Positions 45,075-54,937 of a stretch of 64,000 nt of DNA are shown here, in pieces. The notes beneath the pieces are model-generated. The model did not search any database. It was not told the DNA's origin and was given only the letters and a program-made list of their open reading frames with translations. The translations under genes were made by a program, and so were the position numbers. This DNA is from Nocardiopsis algeriensis (GTDB taxonomy: Bacteria > Actinomycetota > Actinomycetes > Streptosporangiales > Streptosporangiaceae): positions 124,001-188,000 of the forward strand of contig NZ_JACHJO010000011.1 in NCBI RefSeq assembly GCF_014203695.1. The letters run 5' to 3'. The stretch's first letter is position 1. Every line of letters starts with the position of its first letter.

Positions 45075-46367
45075 ATGTCCTTCTTCGGCGATCTGCGGAC
45101 GGTCCTCCGGGGACCCCGGTTCCGCCGCCTCTTCGGCACCCGGCTGGCCTCCCAGTTCTCCGACGGGGTCTACCAGGCGGGCCTGGCCGGATTCGTCTTC
45201 TTCAACCCCGAGCAGCACACGAGCGCCGGCGCCGTCGCGATGGCCTTCGCCGTGCTGCTCCTGCCGTTCTCGGTGGTGGCGCCGTTCGCCGGGGTCCTGA
45301 TCGACCGGTGGCCGCGCCGCCAGGTCCTCCTCCTCTCCTCCCTGGCCAAGGCCGGGCTCACCCTGGCCTGCGCCGCGCTGGTGTACGACGGCGAGGGCCC
45401 CGCGTTCTTCGCGGTCGCCCTGGTGGCGCTGAGCGTCAACCGGTTCTTCCTGTCCGGACTGTCGGCAGGGCTGCCCTACGTGGTGCCGCGGCAGCAGCTG
45501 ATGATGGCCAACGCGGTCACGCCGACCTGCGGCACGGTGGCCTCCTCGCTGGGCACGGGGGCGGGCCTGGCGATCGGTCTGCTGGTCGGCACGGGCCCCC
45601 TGGGCACCGCGGGGATTCTGACGGCCGCCGCGCTGGGCTTCGCCGCGGCAGGCCTGGTCTCGCTCTCGCTGGGCCGCCGGGAACTGGGTCCGCACCTGGA
45701 GGAGGAGCCCGAGGAGGTACGGGCAGCGGTCGGCGACGTCGTCCGGGGCATGGTCTCGGGCGTCCGGCACATCTGGTCGCGTCCCCCGGCCCGGGACGGC
45801 CTGGCCACGATCGGCGCGCACCGGGTCCTCTTCGGGATCTCCTCGCTCCTGACACTGCTGCTGTACAACAACACGTTCACCGGCGGAGGTGTGGCCGGGC
45901 TGGCGGGGTTCTCCGTGTCGGCGGGGCTGCTGGCCGCCGGGTTCTTCCTCGGTGCGGTGGCCACTCCATGGGCGACGGCGCGGATGTCCCCCGGCGCCTG
46001 GATCCGCCTCCAGCTCCTGGTGGCCGCGGCGGCCCTGGCGGGGTTCGCGCTGCCGTTCTCCCCGGCGCTGTTCCCCGCGGCGGCGTTCGTGCTCGGCTTC
46101 GTCTCCCAGGGCGTGAAGGTCACCGTGGACACGCTGGTCCAGCGCCATGTCGACGACGCCTTCCGGGGGCGGGTGTTCTCCGTGTACGACGTGCTCTTCA
46201 ACGCGACGTTCGTCCTCGGGGCGGCCCTGGTGGCCCTCCTCGTCCCACCGTCCGGGGTCAGTGTCCCCGTGGTGGCGGGCATGGTCGCCGCCTACCTGCT
46301 GCTGGGAGCGGCGTGGGCGGTGCGCGAGCGGCGCACCGCCCTCCCCGCTCCGGGGATCCCCGTCTAG
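45075..46367 (+). CDS. MFS transporter
   Basis: A 430-residue major facilitator protein with about twelve membrane helices. It begins with a cytosolic helix SFFGDLRTVLRGPRFRRLF, then LASQFSDGVYQAGLAG. The MFS loop 2-3 motif appears as GVLIDRWPRRQVLLLSS. A second half motif, VDDAFRGRVFSVYDV, is shared with the enterobactin/multidrug MFS-3 subgroup. The substrate is unknown. It overlaps nothing, and ends 4 bp from the convergent pcnA stop. In Streptomyces a similar transporter occupies this place between ino1 and the CCA enzyme, which suggests conserved synteny. Confidence 0.85.
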   Translation: MSFFGDLRTVLRGPRFRRLFGTRLASQFSDGVYQAGLAGFVFFNPEQHTSAGAVAMAFAVLLLPFSVVAPFAGVLIDRWPRRQVLLLSSLAKAGLTLACAALVYDGEGPAFFAVALVALSVNRFFLSGLSAGLPYVVPRQQLMMANAVTPTCGTVASSLGTGAGLAIGLLVGTGPLGTAGILTAAALGFAAAGLVSLSLGRRELGPHLEEEPEEVRAAVGDVVRGMVSGVRHIWSRPPARDGLATIGAHRVLFGISSLLTLLLYNNTFTGGGVAGLAGFSVSAGLLAAGFFLGAVATPWATARMSPGAWIRLQLLVAAAALAGFALPFSPALFPAAAFVLGFVSQGVKVTVDTLVQRHVDDAFRGRVFSVYDVLFNATFVLGAALVALLVPPSGVSVPVVAGMVAAYLLLGAAWAVRERRTALPAPGIPV

Positions 46368-46371
46368 GCGG

Positions 46372-47850
46372 TCAGCCCGCGAGGTGTTCGGCGGCCCAGG
46401 CGCGGAGCGCCTCGGTCGCGGCCTCCTTGCCCATGGGACCGTTCTCCAGGCGCAGCTCCAGCAGGTGGCGGTAGGCCTTGCCGACGTCGGGCCCCGGCCC
46501 GATGTCCAGGATCTCCTGGATCTCGTTGCCGTCGAGGTCGGGCCGGATGCGGTCCAGCTCCTCCTGTTCGGCGAGCTCGGCGATGCGCCGCTCGATGTCG
46601 TCGTAGGAGCGGGACAGCGCGGCCGCCTTGCGCTTGTTGCGCGTGGTGCAGTCGGCTCGCGTGAGGATGTGCAGCCGCTCCAGCAGGGGACCGGCGTCGC
46701 GCGCGTAGCGGCGGACCGCGGAGTCGGTCCACTCCCCCCGGCCGTAGCCGTGGAACCGCAGGTGCAGGGCGACCAGGCTGCTGACGTCGGACACCACGTC
46801 CTTGGGGAAGCGCAGCGCGGTGAGCCTCTTGCGGCTCATCGAGGCGCCCACGACCTCGTGGTGGTGGAAGGTGACCCGGCCGGCGCCCTCGAAGGCACGG
46901 GTCCTGGGCTTGCCGATGTCGTGCAGCAGGGCCGCCAGGCGCAGCACCAGATCGGGCTCGTGGCCGCGTGACCTCTCCAGTCCGATGGCCTGGTCCAGCA
47001 CCGTGAGCGAGTGCTCGTAGACGTCCTTGTGCCGGTGATGCTCGTCGATCTCCAGGCGCAGCTTGGGGATCTCGGGCAGCACGTACGGGGCGATGCCCAG
47101 CTCGACCATCAGCTCGATGCCGCGGCGCGGGTCGGGGCTGAGCAGGAGCTTGACCAGTTCGTCGCGGATGCGCTCGGCGGAGACGATGGACAGCCGCTCC
47201 GCCATGTCCCGAGCCGCCTCGGCGACCTCCGGGGCGAGGGAGAAGCCCAGCTGCGCGGCGAAGCGGACCGCCCGCATGATGCGCAGGGGGTCGTCGCTGA
47301 AGGAGTCCTCGGGCCGGCCGGGGGTGCGCAGCACGCCGGCCCGCAGATCGGCCAGACCGCCGAAGGGGTCGACGAACTCACCTTCGGGCAGGCGCACCGC
47401 CATGGCGTTGACGGTGAAGTCCCGCCGCACGAGGTCGTCCTCGATGTCGGTGCCGTAGGCCACCTCGGGCTTGCGGGACTTGGGCGAGTAGGACTCGCTG
47501 CGGTAGGTGGTGACCTCGAGCTGGAGGTTCTTCTTGCGCAGGCCGACGGTGCCGAAGTCGATGCCCACCGTCCACACGGAGTCGGCCCACCCCTCGACGA
47601 GTTCGAGGATGCGCTGGGGCACCGCGTCGGTCGTCAGGTCCACGTCGTGGGCCGGTCTTCCGAGCAGGGCGTCGCGTACGGGTCCCCCCACGAGGGCGAG
47701 CTCCTGGCCCTCCGCGGCGAAGATTCCACCCAGCCCCTCGGAGACGGTGCGCACGGAATCGACCAGCGCGCTGATCGACGCCCGCTGCTCAGGCGTCGGC
47801 TCCTCCACCGGGGAGTCGTCACTTCCACTCGAAAACTCTGTGTTCGGCAC
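46372..47850 (-). CDS. cca: CCA tRNA nucleotidyltransferase
   Basis: A 492-residue enzyme that adds or repairs the 3' CCA of tRNAs. The nucleotidyltransferase head has [10 protein letters not shown] and the metal-binding DVDLTTD, followed by [14 protein letters not shown], the class II motif C. The RNA-binding domain has [17 protein letters not shown]. An HD domain near residue 290 ([14 protein letters not shown], then HHHEVVGA) makes this the HD-containing form found in actinobacteria. A hydrophilic 35-residue N-terminal extension is present. It is divergent from the MurJ cluster. Confidence 0.93.
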   Translation of the reverse strand: MPNTEFSSGSDDSPVEEPTPEQRASISALVDSVRTVSEGLGGIFAAEGQELALVGGPVRDALLGRPAHDVDLTTDAVPQRILELVEGWADSVWTVGIDFGTVGLRKKNLQLEVTTYRSESYSPKSRKPEVAYGTDIEDDLVRRDFTVNAMAVRLPEGEFVDPFGGLADLRAGVLRTPGRPEDSFSDDPLRIMRAVRFAAQLGFSLAPEVAEAARDMAERLSIVSAERIRDELVKLLLSPDPRRGIELMVELGIAPYVLPEIPKLRLEIDEHHRHKDVYEHSLTVLDQAIGLERSRGHEPDLVLRLAALLHDIGKPRTRAFEGAGRVTFHHHEVVGASMSRKRLTALRFPKDVVSDVSSLVALHLRFHGYGRGEWTDSAVRRYARDAGPLLERLHILTRADCTTRNKRKAAALSRSYDDIERRIAELAEQEELDRIRPDLDGNEIQEILDIGPGPDVGKAYRHLLELRLENGPMGKEAATEALRAWAAEHLAG

Positions 47851-48192
47851 ACACGCAGGTTAGGGGCCGCGAAGTGCAATCGGCGAATCGTGCGGGACGG
47901 CGGCTCCGAAGCGGCCGTACGGTGACAGCTCGTCGGCGGGCCCCGCCTCAGGCGCCCGTTCCCTGGAGAAACATCCCCTTCCGCACGCCACACGGAGGTC
48001 TTCCCCGACTCCGGGGCCGGGGAAGGCGGTATCTTCGGGTGCAGTAGTGGTAGGACGCTGCGATTGCCCCGTGTCCTCCCGGCCCGCGAACGCCGTGTAC
48101 GCCGTGCGGGCACTGCCGACCGCTCCCGCCCCTCGGCACCGCATCCGCGGCGGGACGTCCATACGGACCCGAATCAGGAAACCGGTCAAGCG
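47851..48192. other. Divergent control region between cca and the DUF6049/MurJ cluster
   Basis: About 340 bp. The DUF6049 frame is open through the second half, so part may be coding if an upstream start is used. No convincing -35/-10 pair, repeat or RNA gene was identified. Confidence 0.3.
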
Positions 48193-50706
48193 TTGCGTCG
48201 AATTGCCTCCGTACCGGCGGCCATGGCCGTGGCCGCCGCGCTGCTGCCGTTCCCGGCCCCGCCCGCGTCCGCCGAGCCCGACGAGGGGCAGGCCGAACCT
48301 CTCGTCGTCGAACAGATCACCCCGGAGGCGATCGACGAGGACAGCACCCTGAAGGTGTCCGGAGAGGTGACCAACACCACCTCGGAGAGCATCTCCGACG
48401 TCACGGTCCGGATGCGCTACTCGCGGCACCCCTTCACCAGCCGGGACGAGCTGGACGAGTTCGCCTCCGGCGACGGCTGGCAGCCCAGCGCCTCGGGGCC
48501 CGACGACAGGATCACCGCCGAACTCCCGCCCGGCACCAGGCAGTCCTACACACTGAGTGTCCCGGCGGAGGATCTCGGACTCGAGTCCTACGGCGTGTAC
48601 CCGCTGGTGGTCGAGGCGGTCGACGCCGACGGCGCCGTGGTGGGGGCCCAGTACACCTTTCTCCCCTACACGGGGAACGGCAAGGACGTTCCCTCCGTCG
48701 ACATCGCGTGGGTGTGGCCGCTGATGGAATCCCCCCAGCGGGCGGACGACGGCACCTTCCTCGGCGGCGGTCTGGAGGACGCCGTCTCGGAGGAGGGCCG
48801 CCTGGCCCGCCTCCTGGCCGCAGGTGCGGGGGCCGAGGTGTCCTTCGAGCCCGGCGAGGAGGACCTGGTCGAGCTCCTCGGCCTGGACGAGGACCCGGAG
48901 GCGACCGGCGAGGAGGAATCGGCCGCCGCGGAGGAGAGCGCTTCTCCTCTGCCCTCGGACGGGCCCTCCGAGGCGCCCTCGGAGGACGGTGGGGACGAGG
49001 AGGGCGAGGAGACCGGGGAACCCTCCGACGAGGCCGAGAAGAAGGACTCCGAGGCCTCCGGCGGCGAGGGGGTGCCCGTCACCTGGGCCGTGGACCCCGG
49101 CACCCTCGACGACATCCTGCGCATGGCGTCGGAGGAGTACGAGGTGGTCGACGACGCCCTCGCGGTCCCTGCCGAGTCCGAGCCCTCCCGTGAGGAGCGG
49201 GAGGCCTCCGTCGCGGCCCAGGTGTGGCTGCGTGAGGCACGCCGGGTCCTGGCCGGCGACACCGTCGTGGCCGCCCCCTACGCCAACGCCGACCTGGCGG
49301 CACTGCTGCGCAACGACATGGGCGGCGATGCCGAGGCCGCCGTCCGCATCGGCCGTGAGGCCGTGCTGCGCGCCCTGGAGCTGGAGGCCGACGAGTCCTA
49401 CGCCCTGCCGCCCGGCGGGTTGATGGACCAGAATGTCCACGGTCTGCTCTCCGAGAGCGGCGCCACCCGCTTCCTCCTCTCCGAGGGGTCCCTGCCCGCC
49501 GTGTCGTGGCTGTCCACGACCCCGACCGCCCAGGCGCCGCTGCCTTCCGCCGACGGGGAGTCCGAGGCCCTCGCCCTGGTCGCCGACGCAGGCATCAGCG
49601 GTGTCCTCTCCGCACCGACCCGGGGAGCGGGGCAGACCGAGCTGGCGCTCCAGCGCTTCGCCGCCGAAACCGCGATGATCGCCGGGGAGAACGCGGGGGA
49701 CGACCGGGTCGTCGTCGCCCTTCCCGACTCCGGATGGGATCCGAGCCCCGAATTCGCCTCGGGTGTGCTGGAGTCGTCCGAGGAGCTTCCGTGGCTGTCC
49801 GCGACCTCCCTCGACGACGTCGAGCTGCCCGCGGAGGAGGACCGCGAGAACACCCGCCGGCGGCTCACCTACCCCGACGGCGCCCGCGGTGAGGAGCTCA
49901 GCTCCACCTATCTCGCCCTGGTCGAGGACGTCGGCCGCGACGTGCGCCTGTTCAACAGCATCCTGGTGGACGACGACGACCCGTTCCGACGGGCACTGCT
50001 GCGGCTGGAGACGGCGTACTGGCGGGAGGAGGAGGTGCTTGCGGGCGCCGCTCGCTCCCTCGTCTCGGACGAGGTGGAGGCCCGCCTCTCGGACGTGCGC
50101 GTCATCCCCGCCGACGAGATCACCCTGGTCAGCCGGGAGGGGACCACCGGGATCCTGGTCGCCAACGACCTCGAGGACGAGGCCGTCTTCGTCCACCTGT
50201 CGGTGTTCTCCGAGAACTCGGGCCGGCTGAGCATCGGCGACTACAACGTCACCTTCGAGATCGAGCCCGGTGCCAAGACCACGGTGTACGTCCCCCTGTC
50301 GGCCCGCATCAACGGCCGCACGGTGGTGCACGCCAGCCTCCACAACGCCGACGGCGAACCGATCAACGCCCAGACCGTCCAGATCCCCGTGAACGCCACG
50401 GGTCTGGGCACCCAGGCACTTCTCATCAGCGGCGTCGGCGCACTGATCCTGATTGCCGCGCTGGCCCCGCGCGCACTGCGCAAGTGGGTCCGCCGCAAGA
50501 GGGGCGAGGCGATCCTGGAGGCCGAGGCGGCCGGACCGTCCGAGGCCGCGGAGGACACCGGACCGGCGGAGGACGCCGGTGCGTCGGAAGCCGCAGGGAA
50601 CACCGAGGCGGCGGAAACGGCAGGAGCGGCGGAGGACACCGCCGAAGACGACGGAGACGTCCCCGCGACCACCGCGGAGCCCGAACCGAAGGGCACGGGA
50701 AAGTGA
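48193..50706 (+). CDS. DUF6049 family exported membrane-anchored protein
   Basis: An 837-residue protein (from the TTG chosen) facing the outside of the cell. A signal peptide is clear: LRRIASVPAAMAVAAALLPFPAPPASA. A long extracellular part follows, with an N-terminal Ig-like domain (LKVSGEVTNTTSESISDVTVRMRYS region), an acidic low-complexity stretch around residues 230-300 (Glu/Ser/Pro-rich) and a large conserved domain. One membrane helix near the C-terminus (LLISGVGALILIAALAP) precedes a short basic then acidic Ala/Glu tail. The family is conserved upstream of murJ in actinobacteria and is presumed to act in envelope assembly. The start is uncertain; the frame is open 43 codons further up. 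Confidence 0.75.
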   Translation: MRRIASVPAAMAVAAALLPFPAPPASAEPDEGQAEPLVVEQITPEAIDEDSTLKVSGEVTNTTSESISDVTVRMRYSRHPFTSRDELDEFASGDGWQPSASGPDDRITAELPPGTRQSYTLSVPAEDLGLESYGVYPLVVEAVDADGAVVGAQYTFLPYTGNGKDVPSVDIAWVWPLMESPQRADDGTFLGGGLEDAVSEEGRLARLLAAGAGAEVSFEPGEEDLVELLGLDEDPEATGEEESAAAEESASPLPSDGPSEAPSEDGGDEEGEETGEPSDEAEKKDSEASGGEGVPVTWAVDPGTLDDILRMASEEYEVVDDALAVPAESEPSREEREASVAAQVWLREARRVLAGDTVVAAPYANADLAALLRNDMGGDAEAAVRIGREAVLRALELEADESYALPPGGLMDQNVHGLLSESGATRFLLSEGSLPAVSWLSTTPTAQAPLPSADGESEALALVADAGISGVLSAPTRGAGQTELALQRFAAETAMIAGENAGDDRVVVALPDSGWDPSPEFASGVLESSEELPWLSATSLDDVELPAEEDRENTRRRLTYPDGARGEELSSTYLALVEDVGRDVRLFNSILVDDDDPFRRALLRLETAYWREEEVLAGAARSLVSDEVEARLSDVRVIPADEITLVSREGTTGILVANDLEDEAVFVHLSVFSENSGRLSIGDYNVTFEIEPGAKTTVYVPLSARINGRTVVHASLHNADGEPINAQTVQIPVNATGLGTQALLISGVGALILIAALAPRALRKWVRRKRGEAILEAEAAGPSEAAEDTGPAEDAGASEAAGNTEAAETAGAAEDTAEDDGDVPATTAEPEPKGTGK

Positions 50707-50890
50707 CCCCTCTCTTCCGCGCGGGCCGGCCGGCATGATCCCCTACCGACGGGGTGCCGTGTCGACACATCCGAACATCTCCACGCCGGCGCGCGCGGCA
50801 GGCCGCGGCGCATCCGGCCCGTCCGGCCGGATGCCGGACCCCGGCTCCGCCGGCCCATCCCCAGTCGGACGAAAGGAAGCCTGATCCCAG

Positions 50891-52729
50891 GTGGTCAACG
50901 AATCCCCGTACACGGGCGGAAGGCACCGCCGCCCCGCCCAGCCAGAAGGCCCCCTGCCGGGTGAGGCCCCCCTGCGTCCCACCGGCGGTCCGGTGCCCTC
51001 CTACGAGGAGGGTCAGCTCCCCGAGGCCCCGCCCGCCGAGGAGGTGCGCGGGACCTCCGCGGACGGGACGGGCTCCGGCGACCCCGACGGCGGCGGCGGT
51101 GGCGGTGGCGGTGGCGGCATGATGCGCTCCAGCGCGATCATGGCCGTGGGCACCATGGCATCACGCCTCACCGGCTTCGTCCGCACCATCGTGCTGGGTG
51201 CCGCCATCGGTACCCATCTGCTCGGCGACGCCTACAACACGGCGCACACCATCCCCTTCATCCTCAACGACCTGCTCATCGGCGGCCTGATGGCCAGCGT
51301 CGTCGTCCCCTTCCTGGTCAAGCGCCGCAAGCGCGACGCGGACGGGGGCAAGGCCACCGAGGACCGGCTGTTCACCGCCACGGCGCTGGGGCTGTTCGTC
51401 ATCACCGCGATCGCGGTGGCGGGCGCCGAGTTCCTCATCTGGCTGTACGGGTCCCAGTTCACGGCGGACCAGTTCGAGGTCTCCGTCTACCTGGCCCGCT
51501 ACCTGATGACCCAGATCTTCTTCGTCGGCCTGAGCGGCCTGCTGAGCGCCATGCTCAACACCCGCGGCTACTTCGGCGCGGCCGTGTGGGCACCGGTGCT
51601 CAACAACCTGGTCATCATGACCGTGTTCGGGATGTTCCTGTGGGTCGCGGGCGCGAACCAGACCCCGAGCACCGTCACCGAGGGCCAGCTGACCCTCCTG
51701 GGAGCGGGCACGGCGGGCGGCATGGCCCTGCAGGCCCTGGTGCTGTTCGCCGCGCTGTACCGCACCGGCTACCGCTGGCGCCCCCGTCTGGACCTGCGCG
51801 GTTCGGGCCTGGGCCAGGCCGTCGGGACCGCCGGCTGGATGATGCTCTACACCCTGCTCACCCAGGCGGGCCTGTGGATCACCACCAACATCGCCAACGC
51901 CGCCAACGTGTCGGCCATCGCCGAGGGCCGCGAGGTCGGTGCCGGCATCAGCGCCTACAACCTCTCCTACCAGCTGTTCCAGCTCCCGTACGCGATCATC
52001 GCGGTCTCACTGATCACCGTGCTGCTGCCCCGGATGAGCGCACACGCGGACGACCGCAACTGGGAGGCGGTGCGCTTCGACTTCTCGCGTACCCTGCGGA
52101 TCTCCGCGTTCGTGCTGGTGCCGCTGTCCTTCGCGATCGCGCTGTTCGCCGAGCACGTCGCCGTCCTGGCCTTCGCCCGCGGTTCGATCTCCGTGGCCGA
52201 CGCCGCCAACATCGGCCAGATCCTCGCCGTGATGTCGCTCGGCCTGGTGCCGTTCACGATCTTCCAGCTCATGCTGCGCGTGTTCTTCGCCATGGGCGAC
52301 ACCCGTACCCCGGCGCTCATCGGCATCGCGAACCTGGCCGTGCACAGCGCGCTGGCCTTCACCTCCTACATGCTGCTCCCGCCCGAGCGGGTGGTCGTGG
52401 GCATCGCCGCGGGGTTCATGTTCTCGTTCCTCGTCGGTCTGACCATCGCCGGCCTGGTGCTCAGCCGGCGCCTCGGCGGCCTCGACGGCAGGAACATCCT
52501 CGGTACCCTGCTGCGCCTGTACCTGGCCGTCGTCCCGAGCGTCGCGGCGGGCATCGGTGTGAACCTGCTCTTCGACGCCTACGTCGGCCCGGGTCTGGTG
52601 TCCTACATCGGGGCGCCCGTGGCGGGCGGCCTCGTCGGTGCACTCCTCTTCCTCGGAGCCGCGCGCCTGCTGCGGGTACCCGAACTCGGCGCCGCCACGG
52701 AACTGATCCGGGGACGCCTGCGTCGTTAG
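50891..52729 (+). CDS. murJ: MurJ-type lipid II flippase, first copy
   Basis: A 612-residue polytopic membrane protein of the MviN/MurJ family that flips lipid II to the outer face. A Pro/Gly-rich cytosolic N-terminus of about 75 residues, ending in a ten-glycine run, precedes 14 helices. Family features include MASRLTGFVRTIVLGAAIG, GDAYNTAHTIPFILNDLLIGG, the loop PFLVKRRKRDADGG and MGDTRTPALIG. GTG at 50891 is used. It shares clear similarity along its whole length with the next gene, so the pair is a tandem duplication. Confidence 0.88.
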   Translation: MVNESPYTGGRHRRPAQPEGPLPGEAPLRPTGGPVPSYEEGQLPEAPPAEEVRGTSADGTGSGDPDGGGGGGGGGGMMRSSAIMAVGTMASRLTGFVRTIVLGAAIGTHLLGDAYNTAHTIPFILNDLLIGGLMASVVVPFLVKRRKRDADGGKATEDRLFTATALGLFVITAIAVAGAEFLIWLYGSQFTADQFEVSVYLARYLMTQIFFVGLSGLLSAMLNTRGYFGAAVWAPVLNNLVIMTVFGMFLWVAGANQTPSTVTEGQLTLLGAGTAGGMALQALVLFAALYRTGYRWRPRLDLRGSGLGQAVGTAGWMMLYTLLTQAGLWITTNIANAANVSAIAEGREVGAGISAYNLSYQLFQLPYAIIAVSLITVLLPRMSAHADDRNWEAVRFDFSRTLRISAFVLVPLSFAIALFAEHVAVLAFARGSISVADAANIGQILAVMSLGLVPFTIFQLMLRVFFAMGDTRTPALIGIANLAVHSALAFTSYMLLPPERVVVGIAAGFMFSFLVGLTIAGLVLSRRLGGLDGRNILGTLLRLYLAVVPSVAAGIGVNLLFDAYVGPGLVSYIGAPVAGGLVGALLFLGAARLLRVPELGAATELIRGRLRR

Positions 52730-52795
52730 ACACGAGTTCCGAGACCCACCCTCCACCGGGCCCAGGCCCCGTACAAGAGAAGGACGGATCCGACG

Positions 52796-54661
52796 GTGTC
52801 CATCGATCCCCCCAGAGAACAGGACTCCGCCTCCGGGTCCGGGCCCGGTGAGAAGGCGCGGCGTCCCCAGATGGTGATGCCCGACGACGTCCTGGACCTC
52901 TACGAGCGCCAGGAGCCCGAGGGCGAGCCCGAAACGGGCCTGCGCACGCTCCGGGACCCCAGTGACATCGGTGACGCGGGCACCGCCGACCGGGCCGGTC
53001 TGGAGGACGGCGACGAGATCGGCGGCAGCGCGCACACCGCTCCCGGCAACCTCGCCAGGAACAGCGCGGTGATGGCGCTGGGCACCATCTTCTCCCGCGT
53101 CACCGGGTTCGTGCGGACCATCGTCCTGGCGGCGGCGATCGGCACGCAGATGCTGGGCGATGCCTACCAGGTGGCGGGCATGGTCCCGTACATGGTCTAC
53201 GACCTGCTCATCGGCGGTCTGCTGGCGAGCGTCTTCGTGCCGTTCCTGGTCAAGAGGCGCAAGCTGGACGCCGACGGCGGGGACCGGACCGAGCAGCGCC
53301 TGTTCACGCTGATGCTGACGGCGCTCCTGGTCATCACCCTGGCCTCCCTCCTCCTGGCGGAGTGGTTCATCCGGATCTACGCGGGCGGGTTCTCCGGGGC
53401 CCAGTTCGACGTCTCGGTGGTCCTGGCCCGCTACCTGGTCACCCAGATCTTCTTCATCGGTGCGAGCGGTGTGGCCGGTGCCATGCTGAACGCACGGGGG
53501 AAGTTCGGCGCGCCCATGTGGGCACCGGTGCTGAACAACCTCGTGATCATCGGTGTCGGAGCCTGGTTCCTGGCGATCGCCGGGCCGGGGAGCACCCCCG
53601 AGTCGGTGACCGACGTCCAGGTGATGCTGCTCGGCCTGGGCACGGCCGCGGGACAGGTCGTCCAGGCCGCGGTACTGCTGTGGGCGCTGGCCGCGGCGGG
53701 ATTCCGCTGGCGCCCGCGTCTGGACCTGCGGGGGTCGGGCCTGGGCGAGGCGGCCGGTGCCGCGTCGTGGATGATGCTGTACATCGTCGTCGCGCAGTTC
53801 GGCGCGCTCGTCTCCACCAACGTGGCGAGCCGGGCGGGCGCCCGTGCCGCCGAACTGGGCTTCGAGTCGGGGTCCGGCATCGCGGCGTACAAGTTCGCGT
53901 CGATGCTCTTCCAGCTCCCGTACGCCGTGATCGCGGTGTCGGTGATCACCGCCCTTCTGCCGCGGATGAGCGAGCACGTCGCGGCGGGCCGCAAGGACCA
54001 GGTGCGCAGCGACTTCTCCCGGGGCTTCCGCCTCTCCTCGGCGCTGATCGCGCCGATCTCGGTGGCGATGATCGTCTTCGCGATCCCGTTCTGCGTGCTC
54101 ATCTACGCGCAGGGCAGCACCGGTGAGGAGGACGCCGCGGCGATCGGGCGTATCCTCATGGTGTTCTGCCTGATGCTCATCCCGTTCACGCTGTTCCAAC
54201 TCCAGATGCGCGTGTTCTACGCTCTCGGTGACACCCGGACCCCGGCCCTGGTGTCGATCCCCTCCGAGATCGCCCACGCGGTCACCGCGATCGGTCTCCT
54301 CTTCGTCGTGGAACCCCAGCACGTGGTGGTCTGGCTCCCGGTGCCCTACGGTCTGTACTACATCGTGGGCTCGGTCATCATGTGGTTCCTGCTCCGGCGC
54401 AGGCTCAACGGCCTGGACGGTCGCCGCACCGCACTCACGCTGTTCAAGCTCCACCTGGCCACCGTGCCCTCCGCCGTCTTCGGGGTGGCGATGATCCACC
54501 TCTTCGACAACCTGCCCGGAAGTATGTGGCCGGGGCTCGCGTCGATGGCGGCAGGAGGCGTCGGAGGTGCTGTGCTGTTCCTTGTCAGCGCCAAGCTGTT
54601 GAATGTGTCCGAAGTCACATCTTTCGTCGAATTGATCAAGAGCCGCCTACGACGTCGCTGA
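52796..54661 (+). CDS. murJ: MurJ-type lipid II flippase, second copy
   Basis: A 621-residue paralogue of the preceding gene. The N-terminal 85 residues are hydrophilic and unrelated to copy 1 (QMVMPDDVLDLYERQEPEGE). The membrane part matches closely: FSRVTGFVRTIVLAAAIGTQ, GDAYQVAGMVPYMVYDLLIGG, FLVKRRKLDADGGDRTEQR and LGDTRTPALVS. Which copy provides the essential flippase is not evident. The start GTG at 52796 follows GAAGGAC. The pseudokinase gene, which in mycobacteria is fused to MurJ, follows after 276 bp. Confidence 0.88.
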   Translation: MSIDPPREQDSASGSGPGEKARRPQMVMPDDVLDLYERQEPEGEPETGLRTLRDPSDIGDAGTADRAGLEDGDEIGGSAHTAPGNLARNSAVMALGTIFSRVTGFVRTIVLAAAIGTQMLGDAYQVAGMVPYMVYDLLIGGLLASVFVPFLVKRRKLDADGGDRTEQRLFTLMLTALLVITLASLLLAEWFIRIYAGGFSGAQFDVSVVLARYLVTQIFFIGASGVAGAMLNARGKFGAPMWAPVLNNLVIIGVGAWFLAIAGPGSTPESVTDVQVMLLGLGTAAGQVVQAAVLLWALAAAGFRWRPRLDLRGSGLGEAAGAASWMMLYIVVAQFGALVSTNVASRAGARAAELGFESGSGIAAYKFASMLFQLPYAVIAVSVITALLPRMSEHVAAGRKDQVRSDFSRGFRLSSALIAPISVAMIVFAIPFCVLIYAQGSTGEEDAAAIGRILMVFCLMLIPFTLFQLQMRVFYALGDTRTPALVSIPSEIAHAVTAIGLLFVVEPQHVVVWLPVPYGLYYIVGSVIMWFLLRRRLNGLDGRRTALTLFKLHLATVPSAVFGVAMIHLFDNLPGSMWPGLASMAAGGVGGAVLFLVSAKLLNVSEVTSFVELIKSRLRRR

Positions 54662-54937
54662 TTACCAGGAATGGATGACGTTGGGTAACCGGACACCTCT
54701 ACGTCCCGAAAGACGGATCTCTCTTCCGTGTCCTCCAAAGTTGCTGTTCAGGCGTCCTAGCATGGACAGGCAAAGCTTTACCGTCACAGCATTGTTCAAC
54801 CGAGCTGCCCGAAGGGAGGCTGGGGACAGCAAGCAGGGCCGATTTCCTCATGCGCACCCCGAGAAGTCCCGGACCACGGCGGTCCGGCACATCGCCGCGC
54901 GCGGAGGACACCGGCACTGGCGCCCGTCACTCCCATC